Source of the DNA: an uncultured Bacteroidales bacterium
GTDB lineage: Bacteria; Bacteroidota; Bacteroidia; Bacteroidales; F082
NCBI GenBank assembly: GCA_900318465.1
Contig: ONKQ01000047.1
Location: forward strand, 1-37,814
Reading direction: 5' to 3'
DNA: 37,814 nt
A program made the position numbers and the translations under genes. Below, in pieces: positions 18,266 to 27,185 of the stretch. Numbering within the stretch: the first letter of the stretch is position 1; each line of letters begins with the position of its first letter. Below the pieces are notes generated by a model. It did no database searches, had not been told where the DNA came from, and worked only from the letters and a program-made list of their open reading frames with translations.

Positions 18266-18273
18266 CAAAAATA
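18266..18273 (-). promoter_or_regulatory. -7 promoter element of the Omp28-like gene
   Basis: On the minus strand this reads TATTTTTG, a perfect TAnnTTTG, about 38 bases before the ATG at 18227. No clear -33 element is seen. Confidence 0.6.
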
Positions 18274-18282
18274 CACATTAAT

Positions 18283-18316
18283 AAAAAATGCGCCACGGTC
18301 GTGGCGCATTTTTTTC
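18283..18316. terminator. Terminator after the branched-chain aminotransferase gene
   Basis: TGCGCCACG and CGTGGCGCA pair perfectly around a 2-base loop (18289-18308), flanked by A and T runs, 25 bases beyond the ilvE stop. It works on the minus strand and could work on both. Confidence 0.9.
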
Positions 18317-18340
18317 AAACTTTTTGCTTACAAAGGCACA

Positions 18341-19366
18341 TTAGAGGCCTTCGATGACCATAGTCCAACCAAACTCGTCGGGCTCGGTGCCGTATTGGAT
18401 GCCACGGAGCTTGTTGTAAAGCTTCAGGCTCCACGGGCCGGGGTTGCCATCGCCAAACTTGTAGGACTTGCCGTTTTCGGGGTCGTCGATACGCGAGATG
18501 GGGCTGATGACGGCAGCGGTGCCGCAAGCGCCGGCTTCCTCGAAGGTAGCCAATTCCTCTTCCGCAATGGGACGACGCTCCACCTTCATGCCGAGGCTCT
18601 CAGCAATCTGCATCAGGCTCTTGTTGGTAATGGAAGGCAGGATGGAGCTGCTTTGAGGCGTGATGTAGGTGTTGTCCTTGATACCGAAGAAATTGGCAGC
18701 GCCAGCCTCGTCGATGTACTTCTTCTCCTTGGCGTCGAGATAGAACTCGCAGGCATACTCGCCGCCGTGGCAGGCCTCAACGTGCGGACGCAACGAAGCG
18801 GCGTAGTTGCCACCCACCTTGTAAGTACCGGTGCCCAGCGGGGCAGCACGGTCGTACTTGCGCGTGATGACGTAGGGGTTGGCCATGAAGCCGCCCTTGA
18901 AGTAAGGACCGACCGGCGTGGCGAACACGATGAACAGGTACTCGGTGGCAGGCTTCACACCCACTTGGGCACCCATGCCGATGAGCAACGGACGAAGATA
19001 GAGCGAAGCACCAGTCTCGTAAGGCGGGATGAAATCGGCATTAAGAGTGACGACCTTCTTGATGGCGGCCTCAAACTTGTCCATCGGGAACTCTGCCATC
19101 ATAATGCCACGGCTCGAACTTTGCAAACGCTTGCAGTTTTCGTCCATGCGGAAGACGCGCACTTTGCCGTCCTTGCCGCGGAAAGCCTTCAAACCCTCGA
19201 AAGCCTCCTGACCATAGTGCAGGCAGGTGGCGGCCATGTGGATGTTGATGGTGGTTTCGGAAGTGACTTCAAGTTCACCCCATTGGCCGTTGCGATAGTA
19301 GCAGCGGACATTGTAATTCGTTGGATAGTAGCCAAATGATAAGCTGGCCCAATCGATGTTTTGCAT
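18341..19366 (-). CDS. ilvE: Branched-chain amino acid aminotransferase
   Basis: This PLP enzyme interconverts Val, Leu and Ile with their 2-oxo acids. The 341-residue protein belongs to fold-type IV aminotransferases. It has HYGQEAFEGLKAFRG near residue 50, RPLLIGMGAQVGV, and GTYKVGGNYAASL with the probable PLP lysine at Lys183. The later DEAGAANFF and ACGTAAVISPI segments are also typical. It is a single gene, with its own terminator at 18283-18316 and divergent from the C10 protease. A near-match to the -7 element, TATCTTCG on the minus strand (19416-19423), may be its promoter. Confidence 0.95.
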   Translation of the reverse strand: MQNIDWASLSFGYYPTNYNVRCYYRNGQWGELEVTSETTINIHMAATCLHYGQEAFEGLKAFRGKDGKVRVFRMDENCKRLQSSSRGIMMAEFPMDKFEAAIKKVVTLNADFIPPYETGASLYLRPLLIGMGAQVGVKPATEYLFIVFATPVGPYFKGGFMANPYVITRKYDRAAPLGTGTYKVGGNYAASLRPHVEACHGGEYACEFYLDAKEKKYIDEAGAANFFGIKDNTYITPQSSSILPSITNKSLMQIAESLGMKVERRPIAEEELATFEEAGACGTAAVISPISRIDDPENGKSYKFGDGNPGPWSLKLYNKLRGIQYGTEPDEFGWTMVIEGL

Positions 19367-19474
19367 AATTCTTTTATTTTTAAGATGATTGATTCTGTTG
19401 TTTTCAAAAAGTCCACGAAGATACGAAAAATTCAGATACGGAAAGCATTTCGGAAGAAAAATATTTTCCTTGCC

Positions 19475-19505
19475 TTGCTTTTTTTATCAAGGATCCCTAT
19501 ATTTG
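19475..19505 (+). promoter_or_regulatory. Promoter of the C10 protease gene
   Basis: TTG (19475-19477), a 20-base spacer and a perfect TATATTTG (19498-19505) predict a start of transcription near 19512. This sets the coding start at 19544 and excludes the upstream in-frame ATGs. Confidence 0.72.
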
Positions 19506-19543
19506 CACTTTCAACGGAAATGCTACAACAAAATTTGACTCGT

Positions 19544-22144
19544 ATGAAACACAGGTTTTTACTTCTATTGACGATTGTTGCATTCTTGCAAACCAATCTT
19601 TTTGCAGAACATGTCAGTGCCGAAAAGGCTAGCCAAGTGGGCTTGAACTTCATGAAACAAAAACACACCTATATCACGACGAGAGGCGAAGCTCTTAGAA
19701 TGTACAAGTCGGTTGAACTCACTCAAGTCACAAACAGGAGTGTTGCCAACCAACACTTTTACGTTTTCAACTTAAACGACAACCAAGGTTGGGTGATGGT
19801 GGCCGACGACGACCGCTGCATTCCCATCCTAGGTTATTCAAAGTCAGGCGAATTCGCGACCGAGAATCTTCCGGCCAACATGGAAGACTGGCTTGTAGGC
19901 ATCAATTCGGAAATCCAGTATGCCATTGACAATGATATAGTTGCAGACAACAGCACCACATTATTATGGAAAGAGCTTTATTCCGGTGTTTCGACGGAGT
20001 TCATCAACAAAAGCGAAAAAGTTGTCAATCCGCTTGTTCAAACGAGATGGAACCAGGCACCTTATTATAATGCCCTCTGTCCGTACGACAACCACTATAA
20101 CGAGCGTACTGTGACAGGTTGTGTGGCAACCGCCATGGCCCAGGTCCTGAAATACTGGAACTATCCTGAGGTCGGCTCCGGAAGCCATTCATACGCAACA
20201 AGTTCATACGGCACTTTGTATGCCAACTTCGGTGGCACCCAATACGAGTGGAACAACATGCCGAACCGTGTCACAAGCTCCAACAACGCCGTCGCCACTT
20301 TGATGTATCACTGCGGCGTGAGTGTCGAGATGAGCTATGGCGTGGCGGCAACCGGCGGCAGCGGCGCGTATGTAATTTCAAGCTATTCCAACACAGAGCA
20401 TTGTGCCGAATATGCTTTCAAACACTATTTCGGATACAAAACATCCGCACATGGAGAGTTGAAGAACAACACTAGCGACAGCCAATGGAAGAGCATGGTG
20501 CGTGCCGAACTTGACGCATCGAGGCCGTTGGTCTATGCAGGTTTCGGCGACGGAGGCCACTGCTTCATTTGCGACGGCTACGACAACAGTGACAAGTTCC
20601 ACTTCAATTGGGGCTGGGACGGCCAGAACGACGGCTTTTACTCGCTTTCGGCCTTGAATCCTGGCAGCGGCGGCGCTGGCGGCGGTTCATACAGCTTCAC
20701 CAACAACCAGCAAGCCATCTTCGGTTTGGAACCTAACGGCAGTGGTGGCGGTGGAGGCGGCGGTGGAGGCGGCGGAAGCAGCACCAACGCCGACTTACGC
20801 CTCTATTCCGCCTTATCGGTAGAAAGCCAGATATGGTTTGGAAGCGACATCACGGTGACAGGAAGCATAGGCAACTGGGGTGAGGCCACCTTCAACGGCA
20901 GCTTCTGCGCCGCGGCATTCGATGCCGACGGCAACTTCATCGATTTCATCGACACTGAATCGTGCAACCTCCAAGGGGGATATTACATTAACCTCGAGTT
21001 TACTACCACTGGAAACATGGTATTTGTTCCGGGACAATACCAAGTAGCCTTGTTCTACAAGACCAACAACGAAGATTGGTCCATAGTGGACGACGGAAGC
21101 TATAACAACTACGGCACTTTCGAAATCTATTACTATGACGACATCGAGACCTACTCGGATTTCGCCATCCTCAGCAACAACGGCCATCTGGTACAAGGCT
21201 CAACGGCACGTGTCAAGGTGGACGTGGCAAATACCGGAAACAGCAATTTTTACGGCAACCTGAGAGTGAATCTATCCACACTAAACGGCGAATGGGTACA
21301 GAACATCGAAATCAAAAGCATGAGCGAGGGTTTAAGTTCTGGATACTATTACAGCTTGACTTTCGAAGGCGTAATAACTGCAGAACCAGGTACTTATCAC
21401 ATGGAATTGGCCTATTATAACAACGGTTGGTATTACGCCGGTGCTTACTATAGCTCAAATCCAATCACTGTGGTGGTGGAGGCTCCTGAGATCAACGCCG
21501 ACTTATATGAAGCCAATAACACTCAATCGCAAGCTTACAAACTTGTGCCGACGAACTGGACAAGCAACCAAACAACGCTATACACCACAGGCTCCAACTT
21601 GCATGTGGGAAACGACATCGACTATTATAAAATCGAGTTGCCGACAGGCCGCAACTACACCATCAATGCGCGCCTGCACGACTCATACAACAGCGGCAAC
21701 GGACAAAACTATTCTGTTGATGCCATGTTTGCCTATTCGACAAACGGCCAGAGTTATTCAGCAGGAATTGACGATGTGATGGATGGAAACATAACAATGA
21801 ACGGCGGCGGCACTATTTATTTCTACGTAACGCCGTATTTTTCTGGAATGTCAGGCACATATCTACTTGACATCCATATCAATAGAAGCAGTGGCATCGG
21901 CGTTGATGAGGAATATGCGACCGACCTCATCCTGTATCCAAATCCCGTGAAAGACCTTCTTCACGTAGGATGCGACAACATGCGGCAATATGACATCTTC
22001 AGCGCTGACGGCAAACTGATAAAAACGTCACAAACAAGTAACGATGAGGACGTCATTGATTTCAGCGGCCTCGAAAGTGGCATTTACATGGTCAGAATCA
22101 CGAGCGACAAAAAAGTTGTGACAAAGAGAATAATCAAGGAATAG
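19544..22144 (+). CDS. C10 (streptopain-like) cysteine protease with T9SS sorting domain
   Basis: The start at 19544 gives MKHRFLLLLTIVAFLQTNLF, a signal peptide. A Spi-like propeptide follows (about 24-160), then the C10 catalytic domain with Cys193 in TGCVATAMAQVLKYWNYP, His339 in GDGGHCFICDGYD and the FNWGWDG motif. A run of 11 glycines links this to two beta-rich modules and to a type A sorting domain (LYPNPVKDLL, then GIYMVRI). It is therefore probably secreted by the type IX system and kept on the surface, like interpain and related proteases. The downstream modules are shared with the truncated protein at the left edge, which has additional InlB repeats. Substrate unknown; catalytic residues are intact. 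Confidence 0.92.
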   Translation: MKHRFLLLLTIVAFLQTNLFAEHVSAEKASQVGLNFMKQKHTYITTRGEALRMYKSVELTQVTNRSVANQHFYVFNLNDNQGWVMVADDDRCIPILGYSKSGEFATENLPANMEDWLVGINSEIQYAIDNDIVADNSTTLLWKELYSGVSTEFINKSEKVVNPLVQTRWNQAPYYNALCPYDNHYNERTVTGCVATAMAQVLKYWNYPEVGSGSHSYATSSYGTLYANFGGTQYEWNNMPNRVTSSNNAVATLMYHCGVSVEMSYGVAATGGSGAYVISSYSNTEHCAEYAFKHYFGYKTSAHGELKNNTSDSQWKSMVRAELDASRPLVYAGFGDGGHCFICDGYDNSDKFHFNWGWDGQNDGFYSLSALNPGSGGAGGGSYSFTNNQQAIFGLEPNGSGGGGGGGGGGGSSTNADLRLYSALSVESQIWFGSDITVTGSIGNWGEATFNGSFCAAAFDADGNFIDFIDTESCNLQGGYYINLEFTTTGNMVFVPGQYQVALFYKTNNEDWSIVDDGSYNNYGTFEIYYYDDIETYSDFAILSNNGHLVQGSTARVKVDVANTGNSNFYGNLRVNLSTLNGEWVQNIEIKSMSEGLSSGYYYSLTFEGVITAEPGTYHMELAYYNNGWYYAGAYYSSNPITVVVEAPEINADLYEANNTQSQAYKLVPTNWTSNQTTLYTTGSNLHVGNDIDYYKIELPTGRNYTINARLHDSYNSGNGQNYSVDAMFAYSTNGQSYSAGIDDVMDGNITMNGGGTIYFYVTPYFSGMSGTYLLDIHINRSSGIGVDEEYATDLILYPNPVKDLLHVGCDNMRQYDIFSADGKLIKTSQTSNDEDVIDFSGLESGIYMVRITSDKKVVTKRIIKE

Positions 22145-22165
22145 CCGTTACCCTAATCATAAAAC

Positions 22166-23335
22166 TCAATCCTCAAGAGGCAGTATGGTTTCAAGATAAT
22201 GCTGCTTGATACCGTACTGGTGTTTTAGGGTTTCTATCTGATTCAGAATGGTTTCCTTGTCCACTCGCGCTTTCGTTTTCCGCCCCACCAAAAGCACATT
22301 CTTCGGCGTGTGTTCCATCTCGATGAACTCCATCACTTGGGTCTTGTAGCCGAAATATTCCAAAATCAGGGCGCGGATGGTGTCGGTAATCATAACCGCC
22401 TGACGTTCAAGAAAAATGCCGTAGCGCGTGATGGCATCGAAACGGCCTGAACGCTCCATTTCCTGCCGAATTTGTTTGTGGCAGCACGGGGCGCAAACAA
22501 TCAACTCCGCCCCTGCCCTAATGCCTGAAGCGATGGCGTCGTCGGTGGCCGTGTTGCAGGCGTGAAGGGCAATCAGAACATCCAGTTTTTCAGGGTGAAA
22601 ATCCTGTATACTGCTCTCCACAAACTCCAAGCCTCTCAATTGGTTGGAATTGATTATCTCGTTGATTTTCAACACCAAGTCGGAACGGATTTCCACGCCT
22701 TTGATGTCCACGGCCATGTTCAGTTTTTGCGTCAAAAGTTCGTAAAGCGCGAAAGTGAGATACCCCTTCCCTGCCCCCATATCGGCGATGTGGACGGTGC
22801 CGCCGAACTTCATCGGCTTAATGAGGCTTTCCACAATCTCTGCGTACTTGTAAATCTGCTTGAACTTGTGCTGCATGTCGGCGGTAATCTTGCCCTCGCG
22901 CGTGGTCAAGCCAAGCTGATACCACCACGGATTGGCCAGATTGATGAGGCGGGCTTTCTGCTTGTCGTGCTCCAAATTCTGCTCGCGACATTCCTGGACT
23001 TTCTTAGTTTGAATCGTGGCCTTGCCCTTGCCCGAAACCAGCAAAGTGACATCTTCGTTCACGGTGAAGAGCACGGCGTTCAAGAAGCGGTTTGGAACCA
23101 TTTCCCGCAGAATGTCAAGCATTTGCGTGGCATCATAGTTCTTCACCTCGTCGCGACGCTCGTAGTGATAGGTAAAAGCGAAAAGTCGTTTCTCCTTTAT
23201 TAATACGGGCTTCACATAGACGTTTCGCATCTCGTCATGCTTCTGCGCAGGCTTGCTCAGCGTCATCTTCACCAAGGTGCTTTGCTCGGCGGACTCGGCC
23301 AAGCGGTTTAAGAATTTTTCAAGGGTCTCAGACAT
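22166..23335 (-). CDS. Class I SAM-dependent methyltransferase (METTL25/GSTCD-like)
   Basis: The start at 23335 (MSETLEKFLNRL) is chosen because a perfect -7 element sits at 23351-23358, over the upstream in-frame ATG at 23353. The N-terminal about 150 residues are family-specific. The middle has a Rossmann SAM site (IADMGAGKGYLTFALYE), an acidic VEIRSDL, then ALHACNTATDDAI and CAPCCHKQ, which recalls the CCH-containing methyltransferase-like family. The substrate may be RNA or protein and is not known. The gene lies between the C10 protease (convergent end) and hsdR and is probably monocistronic. Confidence 0.8.
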   Translation of the reverse strand: MSETLEKFLNRLAESAEQSTLVKMTLSKPAQKHDEMRNVYVKPVLIKEKRLFAFTYHYERRDEVKNYDATQMLDILREMVPNRFLNAVLFTVNEDVTLLVSGKGKATIQTKKVQECREQNLEHDKQKARLINLANPWWYQLGLTTREGKITADMQHKFKQIYKYAEIVESLIKPMKFGGTVHIADMGAGKGYLTFALYELLTQKLNMAVDIKGVEIRSDLVLKINEIINSNQLRGLEFVESSIQDFHPEKLDVLIALHACNTATDDAIASGIRAGAELIVCAPCCHKQIRQEMERSGRFDAITRYGIFLERQAVMITDTIRALILEYFGYKTQVMEFIEMEHTPKNVLLVGRKTKARVDKETILNQIETLKHQYGIKQHYLETILPLED

Positions 23336-23350
23336 GATTGAAATTTTCGG

Positions 23351-23358
23351 CAAAGGTA
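23351..23358 (-). promoter_or_regulatory. -7 promoter element of the methyltransferase gene
   Basis: It reads TACCTTTG on the minus strand, a perfect match, about 16 bases before the ATG at 23335. The implied leader is very short. Confidence 0.6.
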
Positions 23359-23362
23359 GGGA

Positions 23363-23399
23363 ATATTCTCACGCAGAAAGCGCAGAACTATGAGAATAT
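23363..23399. repeat. Inverted repeat after hsdR with CGCAGAAAG/CGCAGAAC direct repeat in its loop
   Basis: ATATTCTCA (23363-23371) pairs with TGAGAATAT (23391-23399), which abuts the hsdR stop codon. The 19-base loop contains two tandem CGCAGAA units. It could end hsdR transcription, although there is no T run. Confidence 0.6.
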
Positions 23400-26300
23400 C
23401 ATTCCTCATCAACCGCATATTTCCTGAAATTCTCCGCCTGCTCAAAGATTTCCTTGAACACGTCGTCTTGCGGGACTGGCGGATAGCCGTGTTCGGCCAA
23501 AATCAAAATCAAGTCCATCTGCAACTCGGCCTTGATGTCGGAACGATTCGCCCAATCGGTGTATCTCGACTTGTCGTCCACCATGGCTTTCACTGCGGCA
23601 GACAATTTCAACAGTTTGTCCTCTGGATACTCGAACCCGAACTTATGGGCAATCTCTTTCAAAATGTCATAAAACGCCTTCTCTTCATAGGTGATACCCA
23701 ACTCCTTGAACGACTTCTTTTCCTTGTTCACCTCTTTCAGCAACTCGGCCATCTGTGCCGCCACTTCGTTGAGCACTTCCTCGGCAAACACTGCATTGTC
23801 GCTGCGGTCATTGTAGCGCATCACCAACTGGTTTAGTCGCTGGGTGAAATCCACGCCTTTCATCTTGTTCACTTTCTTGAAATCGGTAATGACCGTGCGA
23901 AGCAACCTCTCCATCAACTTCACCTTGGTATTGGGTTGCTTCAACTTCTCCAATCGGGCCATGTAATCCTCGCTCAGCACATCCAAATGCTTGGAATCAG
24001 CGTTCACTTGGGCGATTTCCTCCACGCCATCCGACTGCAAGGCTTCCTCAATCATCTGGCGCACTCTTTGGTTCATCTGTGCTATGTCGGGCGCATTGCC
24101 CTTGGTCAACTTGAAGATGATGGCACGCACACCTGTGAAGAAATGGATGTCCTCGCGGTCGCGCTCGGTGATTTCATCGTTGTTGGAGCATAGGTTATAC
24201 GCCGACCTCAGTTTCTTGGCGTGTCCCATGAAAAGGTTCTCGCCTTTTTCGGTGGACTGAACGAACTCCGCCGCGTTTTTCAGGCACTCCAACTGCTCCA
24301 ACGGTGAACCTGATGAGAACTTTGAATAATCGAACTTGTCGAACATGCGGCGCAAAATATCCAACTCGTCTTTCACCATCGTGACCGACTGCTCAATGGT
24401 CTCCACATTCAGCCCGATGCCTTCCCCGTCCGCATATTGCTTCAAGGCCAAATTCATGTTGTTCTTGATGCCGATGTAATCCACCACCAAGCCCTTGTCT
24501 TTCCCTTCGTACACGCGGTTCACCCTCGAAATGGTCTGCACCAGCGTATGCCTCTGGAGCGGCTTGTCGATATACATGGTGTCGAGGCAAGGCACATCGA
24601 AGCCCGTAATCCACATGTCGACCACAATGGCAACCTTGAAGTTGGAATCCGGGTCCTTGAATTCCAAGGCAGCCTGCTTTCTGTCTTCGTCCGTACCAAG
24701 CAAGTCATAAAGTTCCGGCGCATCATCCTTGTTGCGGGTCATAATGAGCCTGATGCGGTCGCTGCCATACAAAGGTGCAGACTCCGCCGCCATGGAATAA
24801 TCGTGGCACTCTTCCTTTTCTTTCGTGGGTTGGGTCACCCAATGCGGACGCAAGGCGACAATCTGTTTATATAGTTCGTAGGCAATGGTCCTATTGGAGC
24901 ATACAAACATCGCCTTGCCGCAAACCGTGCTGCCTTCTTCCAAGCGTTTTTCGTAATGCTCCACGAAATCCTTTGCCACCGTCTCCAAACGCTCGGGGTC
25001 GCCCAAAATCAGGTCCATTTTGGTGACGGCTTTCTTGCTTTCCTCGATTTGGTATTCATTGGTGCCTTCCTCGGCGCATTGCTTGTAATAGTCCTCAATC
25101 TCCTGCAACTTCCTATGGTCGGCGAACACCTTGGCGGCACGGCCTTCATACACAATGCGCCGCGTGATTTCGTCAGCCACGGATTCTGTCATCGTGTAGG
25201 CATCCACCACCTCACCGAACACCTCAATAGTGGCATCAATAGGTGTGCCTGTGAAACCCACATAAGTCGCTTTTGGCAAGGAATTGTGCAAATAGGTGGC
25301 AAAGCCATAACTGCGTTTCACCCCGCTTTCGGTCACACGAACATTCTGGTTGACATTGGTTTGCGAGCGATGAGCCTCATCAGAGATGCAAATGATGTTG
25401 GCGCGGTCGGAGAGCAGGTCGATGTCCTCGCTGAACTTCTGTATCGTGGTCAGGAACACGCCGCCACTCTTCCGGTCACGGAGCAGTTCGCCCAAGTGTT
25501 TCCGCGTTTCCACCTTTTTCACACACTCATCGCCGATAAACCGCTTGGCGTTCACAAACTGTTCGGCCAATTGCTCGTCCAAATCGCTGCGGTCGGTGAT
25601 TAGCACGATGGTCGGACTGGCCAAATGTCGGCTGCGCATCAGCATCCTTGTCAGGAAAAGCATGGTGAGGCTCTTGCCGCAACCCGTGGCACCGAAATAA
25701 GTACCGCCCTTGCCGTCGCCGTGGATGTTGATGTGCGAGTGCTCCAAAATATGCTCGTAGAGTTTGTGCGTGGCAAAGAATTGCGGATAGCGGCACACGA
25801 TTTTCTTCTCGCTCTTCGAGTTGTCGGGGAAAAACACAAAATCCTTGATGACGCTCAACAGGCGTTCCTTTCGGAACAAGCCTTCCATCATCGTGTGCAA
25901 GGAACTGATGCCATCGGTGGCCTTGTCGGTGCTTTCCACCTTGCGCCACGCATAGAAGAAATCGTAGTCGGAAAACAGGGTGCCATATTTGTTGTTCACG
26001 CCATCGCTGATGACTACAAAAGCGTTGTATCTGAACAAATTGGGAATATCCCTCCGGTAGCGCACCGTCAATTGGGTGAAGGCGTTCATGATAGTGGTGT
26101 CCTCCTTCACGGCACTCTTGAACTCCAACACCACCACAGGAAGACCGTTGACATAGACGATGCCATCGGGGATGCGTTTCTCCGTGCCTTTGATTTCCAA
26201 CTGGTTGACAATCTTGAAGATATTCCTTTCGGTATGTTCAAAGTCGATGGGTTCAACGAACAGGTCGGGCAGCGAGGCATCCTCGCGCTTGATGCTGAAG

Positions 26301-26569
26301 CCCTCCACCATCAGGCGATGCGTCAGGGCGTTCTGCTCATAGAGCGAAGCCCCGTTGTCGGTGGTCAGGCGGGCCATCACACGGTCGATTTCCAAAGGCG
26401 TAATGTCGTCTTGCTGATAGCGTTCTTGCAGGTAAAGCCTCAAGTCGTCGCGCAGCAACACCTCCGACAGTTCCTTGTGGACGGTCTCGCCATTCTGATA
26501 CACATAGCCCTGTTGTTCAAACAGTTCCATGATGGCCATTTCGAGGCTATGTTCGTTGAAGTGGGACAT
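23399..26569 (-). CDS. hsdR: Type I restriction endonuclease subunit R
   Basis: HsdR is the motor and nuclease subunit of a type I restriction-modification complex: it translocates DNA with ATP and cuts it away from the recognition site. The N-terminal nuclease has Asp135 (RIPDGIVYVNG) and Glu149/Lys151 (LEFKS), the PD-ExK pattern. The helicase part has Walker A GATGCGKS (293-300), DEAH (397-400), GFTGTP and a later QTISRVNR. At 1056 residues it is full length, with no break seen. It is the last gene of the defence operon, 2 bases after the rloB-like gene, so its translation is probably coupled to that gene rather than to hsdM/hsdS. Confidence 0.95.
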   Translation of the reverse strand: MSHFNEHSLEMAIMELFEQQGYVYQNGETVHKELSEVLLRDDLRLYLQERYQQDDITPLEIDRVMARLTTDNGASLYEQNALTHRLMVEGFSIKREDASLPDLFVEPIDFEHTERNIFKIVNQLEIKGTEKRIPDGIVYVNGLPVVVLEFKSAVKEDTTIMNAFTQLTVRYRRDIPNLFRYNAFVVISDGVNNKYGTLFSDYDFFYAWRKVESTDKATDGISSLHTMMEGLFRKERLLSVIKDFVFFPDNSKSEKKIVCRYPQFFATHKLYEHILEHSHINIHGDGKGGTYFGATGCGKSLTMLFLTRMLMRSRHLASPTIVLITDRSDLDEQLAEQFVNAKRFIGDECVKKVETRKHLGELLRDRKSGGVFLTTIQKFSEDIDLLSDRANIICISDEAHRSQTNVNQNVRVTESGVKRSYGFATYLHNSLPKATYVGFTGTPIDATIEVFGEVVDAYTMTESVADEITRRIVYEGRAAKVFADHRKLQEIEDYYKQCAEEGTNEYQIEESKKAVTKMDLILGDPERLETVAKDFVEHYEKRLEEGSTVCGKAMFVCSNRTIAYELYKQIVALRPHWVTQPTKEKEECHDYSMAAESAPLYGSDRIRLIMTRNKDDAPELYDLLGTDEDRKQAALEFKDPDSNFKVAIVVDMWITGFDVPCLDTMYIDKPLQRHTLVQTISRVNRVYEGKDKGLVVDYIGIKNNMNLALKQYADGEGIGLNVETIEQSVTMVKDELDILRRMFDKFDYSKFSSGSPLEQLECLKNAAEFVQSTEKGENLFMGHAKKLRSAYNLCSNNDEITERDREDIHFFTGVRAIIFKLTKGNAPDIAQMNQRVRQMIEEALQSDGVEEIAQVNADSKHLDVLSEDYMARLEKLKQPNTKVKLMERLLRTVITDFKKVNKMKGVDFTQRLNQLVMRYNDRSDNAVFAEEVLNEVAAQMAELLKEVNKEKKSFKELGITYEEKAFYDILKEIAHKFGFEYPEDKLLKLSAAVKAMVDDKSRYTDWANRSDIKAELQMDLILILAEHGYPPVPQDDVFKEIFEQAENFRKYAVDEE

Positions 26570-26571
26570 GG

Positions 26572-27183
26572 TTATCTCTTTGTTGTTTCTTGACCGATTT
26601 GTTTTAACTTATCCAACAGCTCAAAAGCCTTATACACATTTGAATATGATTCCCCAACTTCTCCAAAGAATTTGGCACGGGTCTTTGCCAACTCTAATTT
26701 CCTTTCTGAACTTAGATTGGACACCCACTTCAATTCTTGTAGAAACTTTGCCTTTTTCTCGTATTCAGGGATGTGTTTGCGTAGTTCATTCTCCGTAGCA
26801 GCAGAATCCTTAAAGTGTCTGTTCGTGTTTTCGAAGTGCAACAAGAACCAATATTCAATCGAGGTAAGACTGTCGCAAAGCACAACATTTCTCTTATTGG
26901 CATACTTTCGGCGTATGGATTCCAGTTTCTTCTTCTCCGCCTCATTACGGTGGGCAACATCCGCATCGAAAACGGCAATGGCAAAACCACCATCCGTAAT
27001 GGCTTCCGCTATCTTTTTATCCATCTCGACAAGTGAAGTGACAGAAAAATAGTATGGCTTTATTGTATAATGGTAGCCGAACAAGGTACGGATATGGGTG
27101 AAATAGTATTGTTCGGTCAATCCCTCACCTAAAATGGTAACCGAATGATTCTTTTGGTTTCTATTATCAATCCGTCTTGCCAT
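26572..27183 (-). CDS. rloB: RloB-like TOPRIM-domain protein
   Basis: The 203-residue protein has TILGEGLTEQYYF near the N-terminus (GEGLTE, residues 19-24) and FAIAVFDADVAHR with Asp73 and Asp75. These give the E and DxD of a TOPRIM nuclease-like site, as in the RloB family (RloB = restriction-linked ORF). The opening MARRIDNRNQKN is also RloB-like. It lies 2 bases after the AAA ATPase gene and 2 bases before hsdR. Known relatives pair an OLD/AAA ATPase with a TOPRIM effector in phage defence (AbiL, and more distantly PARIS). By analogy the ATPase would sense infection and this protein would act as effector. The family is well supported; the defence role here is inferred. Confidence 0.85.
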   Translation of the reverse strand: MARRIDNRNQKNHSVTILGEGLTEQYYFTHIRTLFGYHYTIKPYYFSVTSLVEMDKKIAEAITDGGFAIAVFDADVAHRNEAEKKKLESIRRKYANKRNVVLCDSLTSIEYWFLLHFENTNRHFKDSAATENELRKHIPEYEKKAKFLQELKWVSNLSSERKLELAKTRAKFFGEVGESYSNVYKAFELLDKLKQIGQETTKR

Positions 27184-27185
27184 GA

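Noticed and set aside
20739-20790. GGC/GGT/GGA-rich tract in the C10 protease as a frameshift site or G-quadruplex element
   Set aside because: It encodes an uninterrupted glycine linker between two domains and the frame continues normally.
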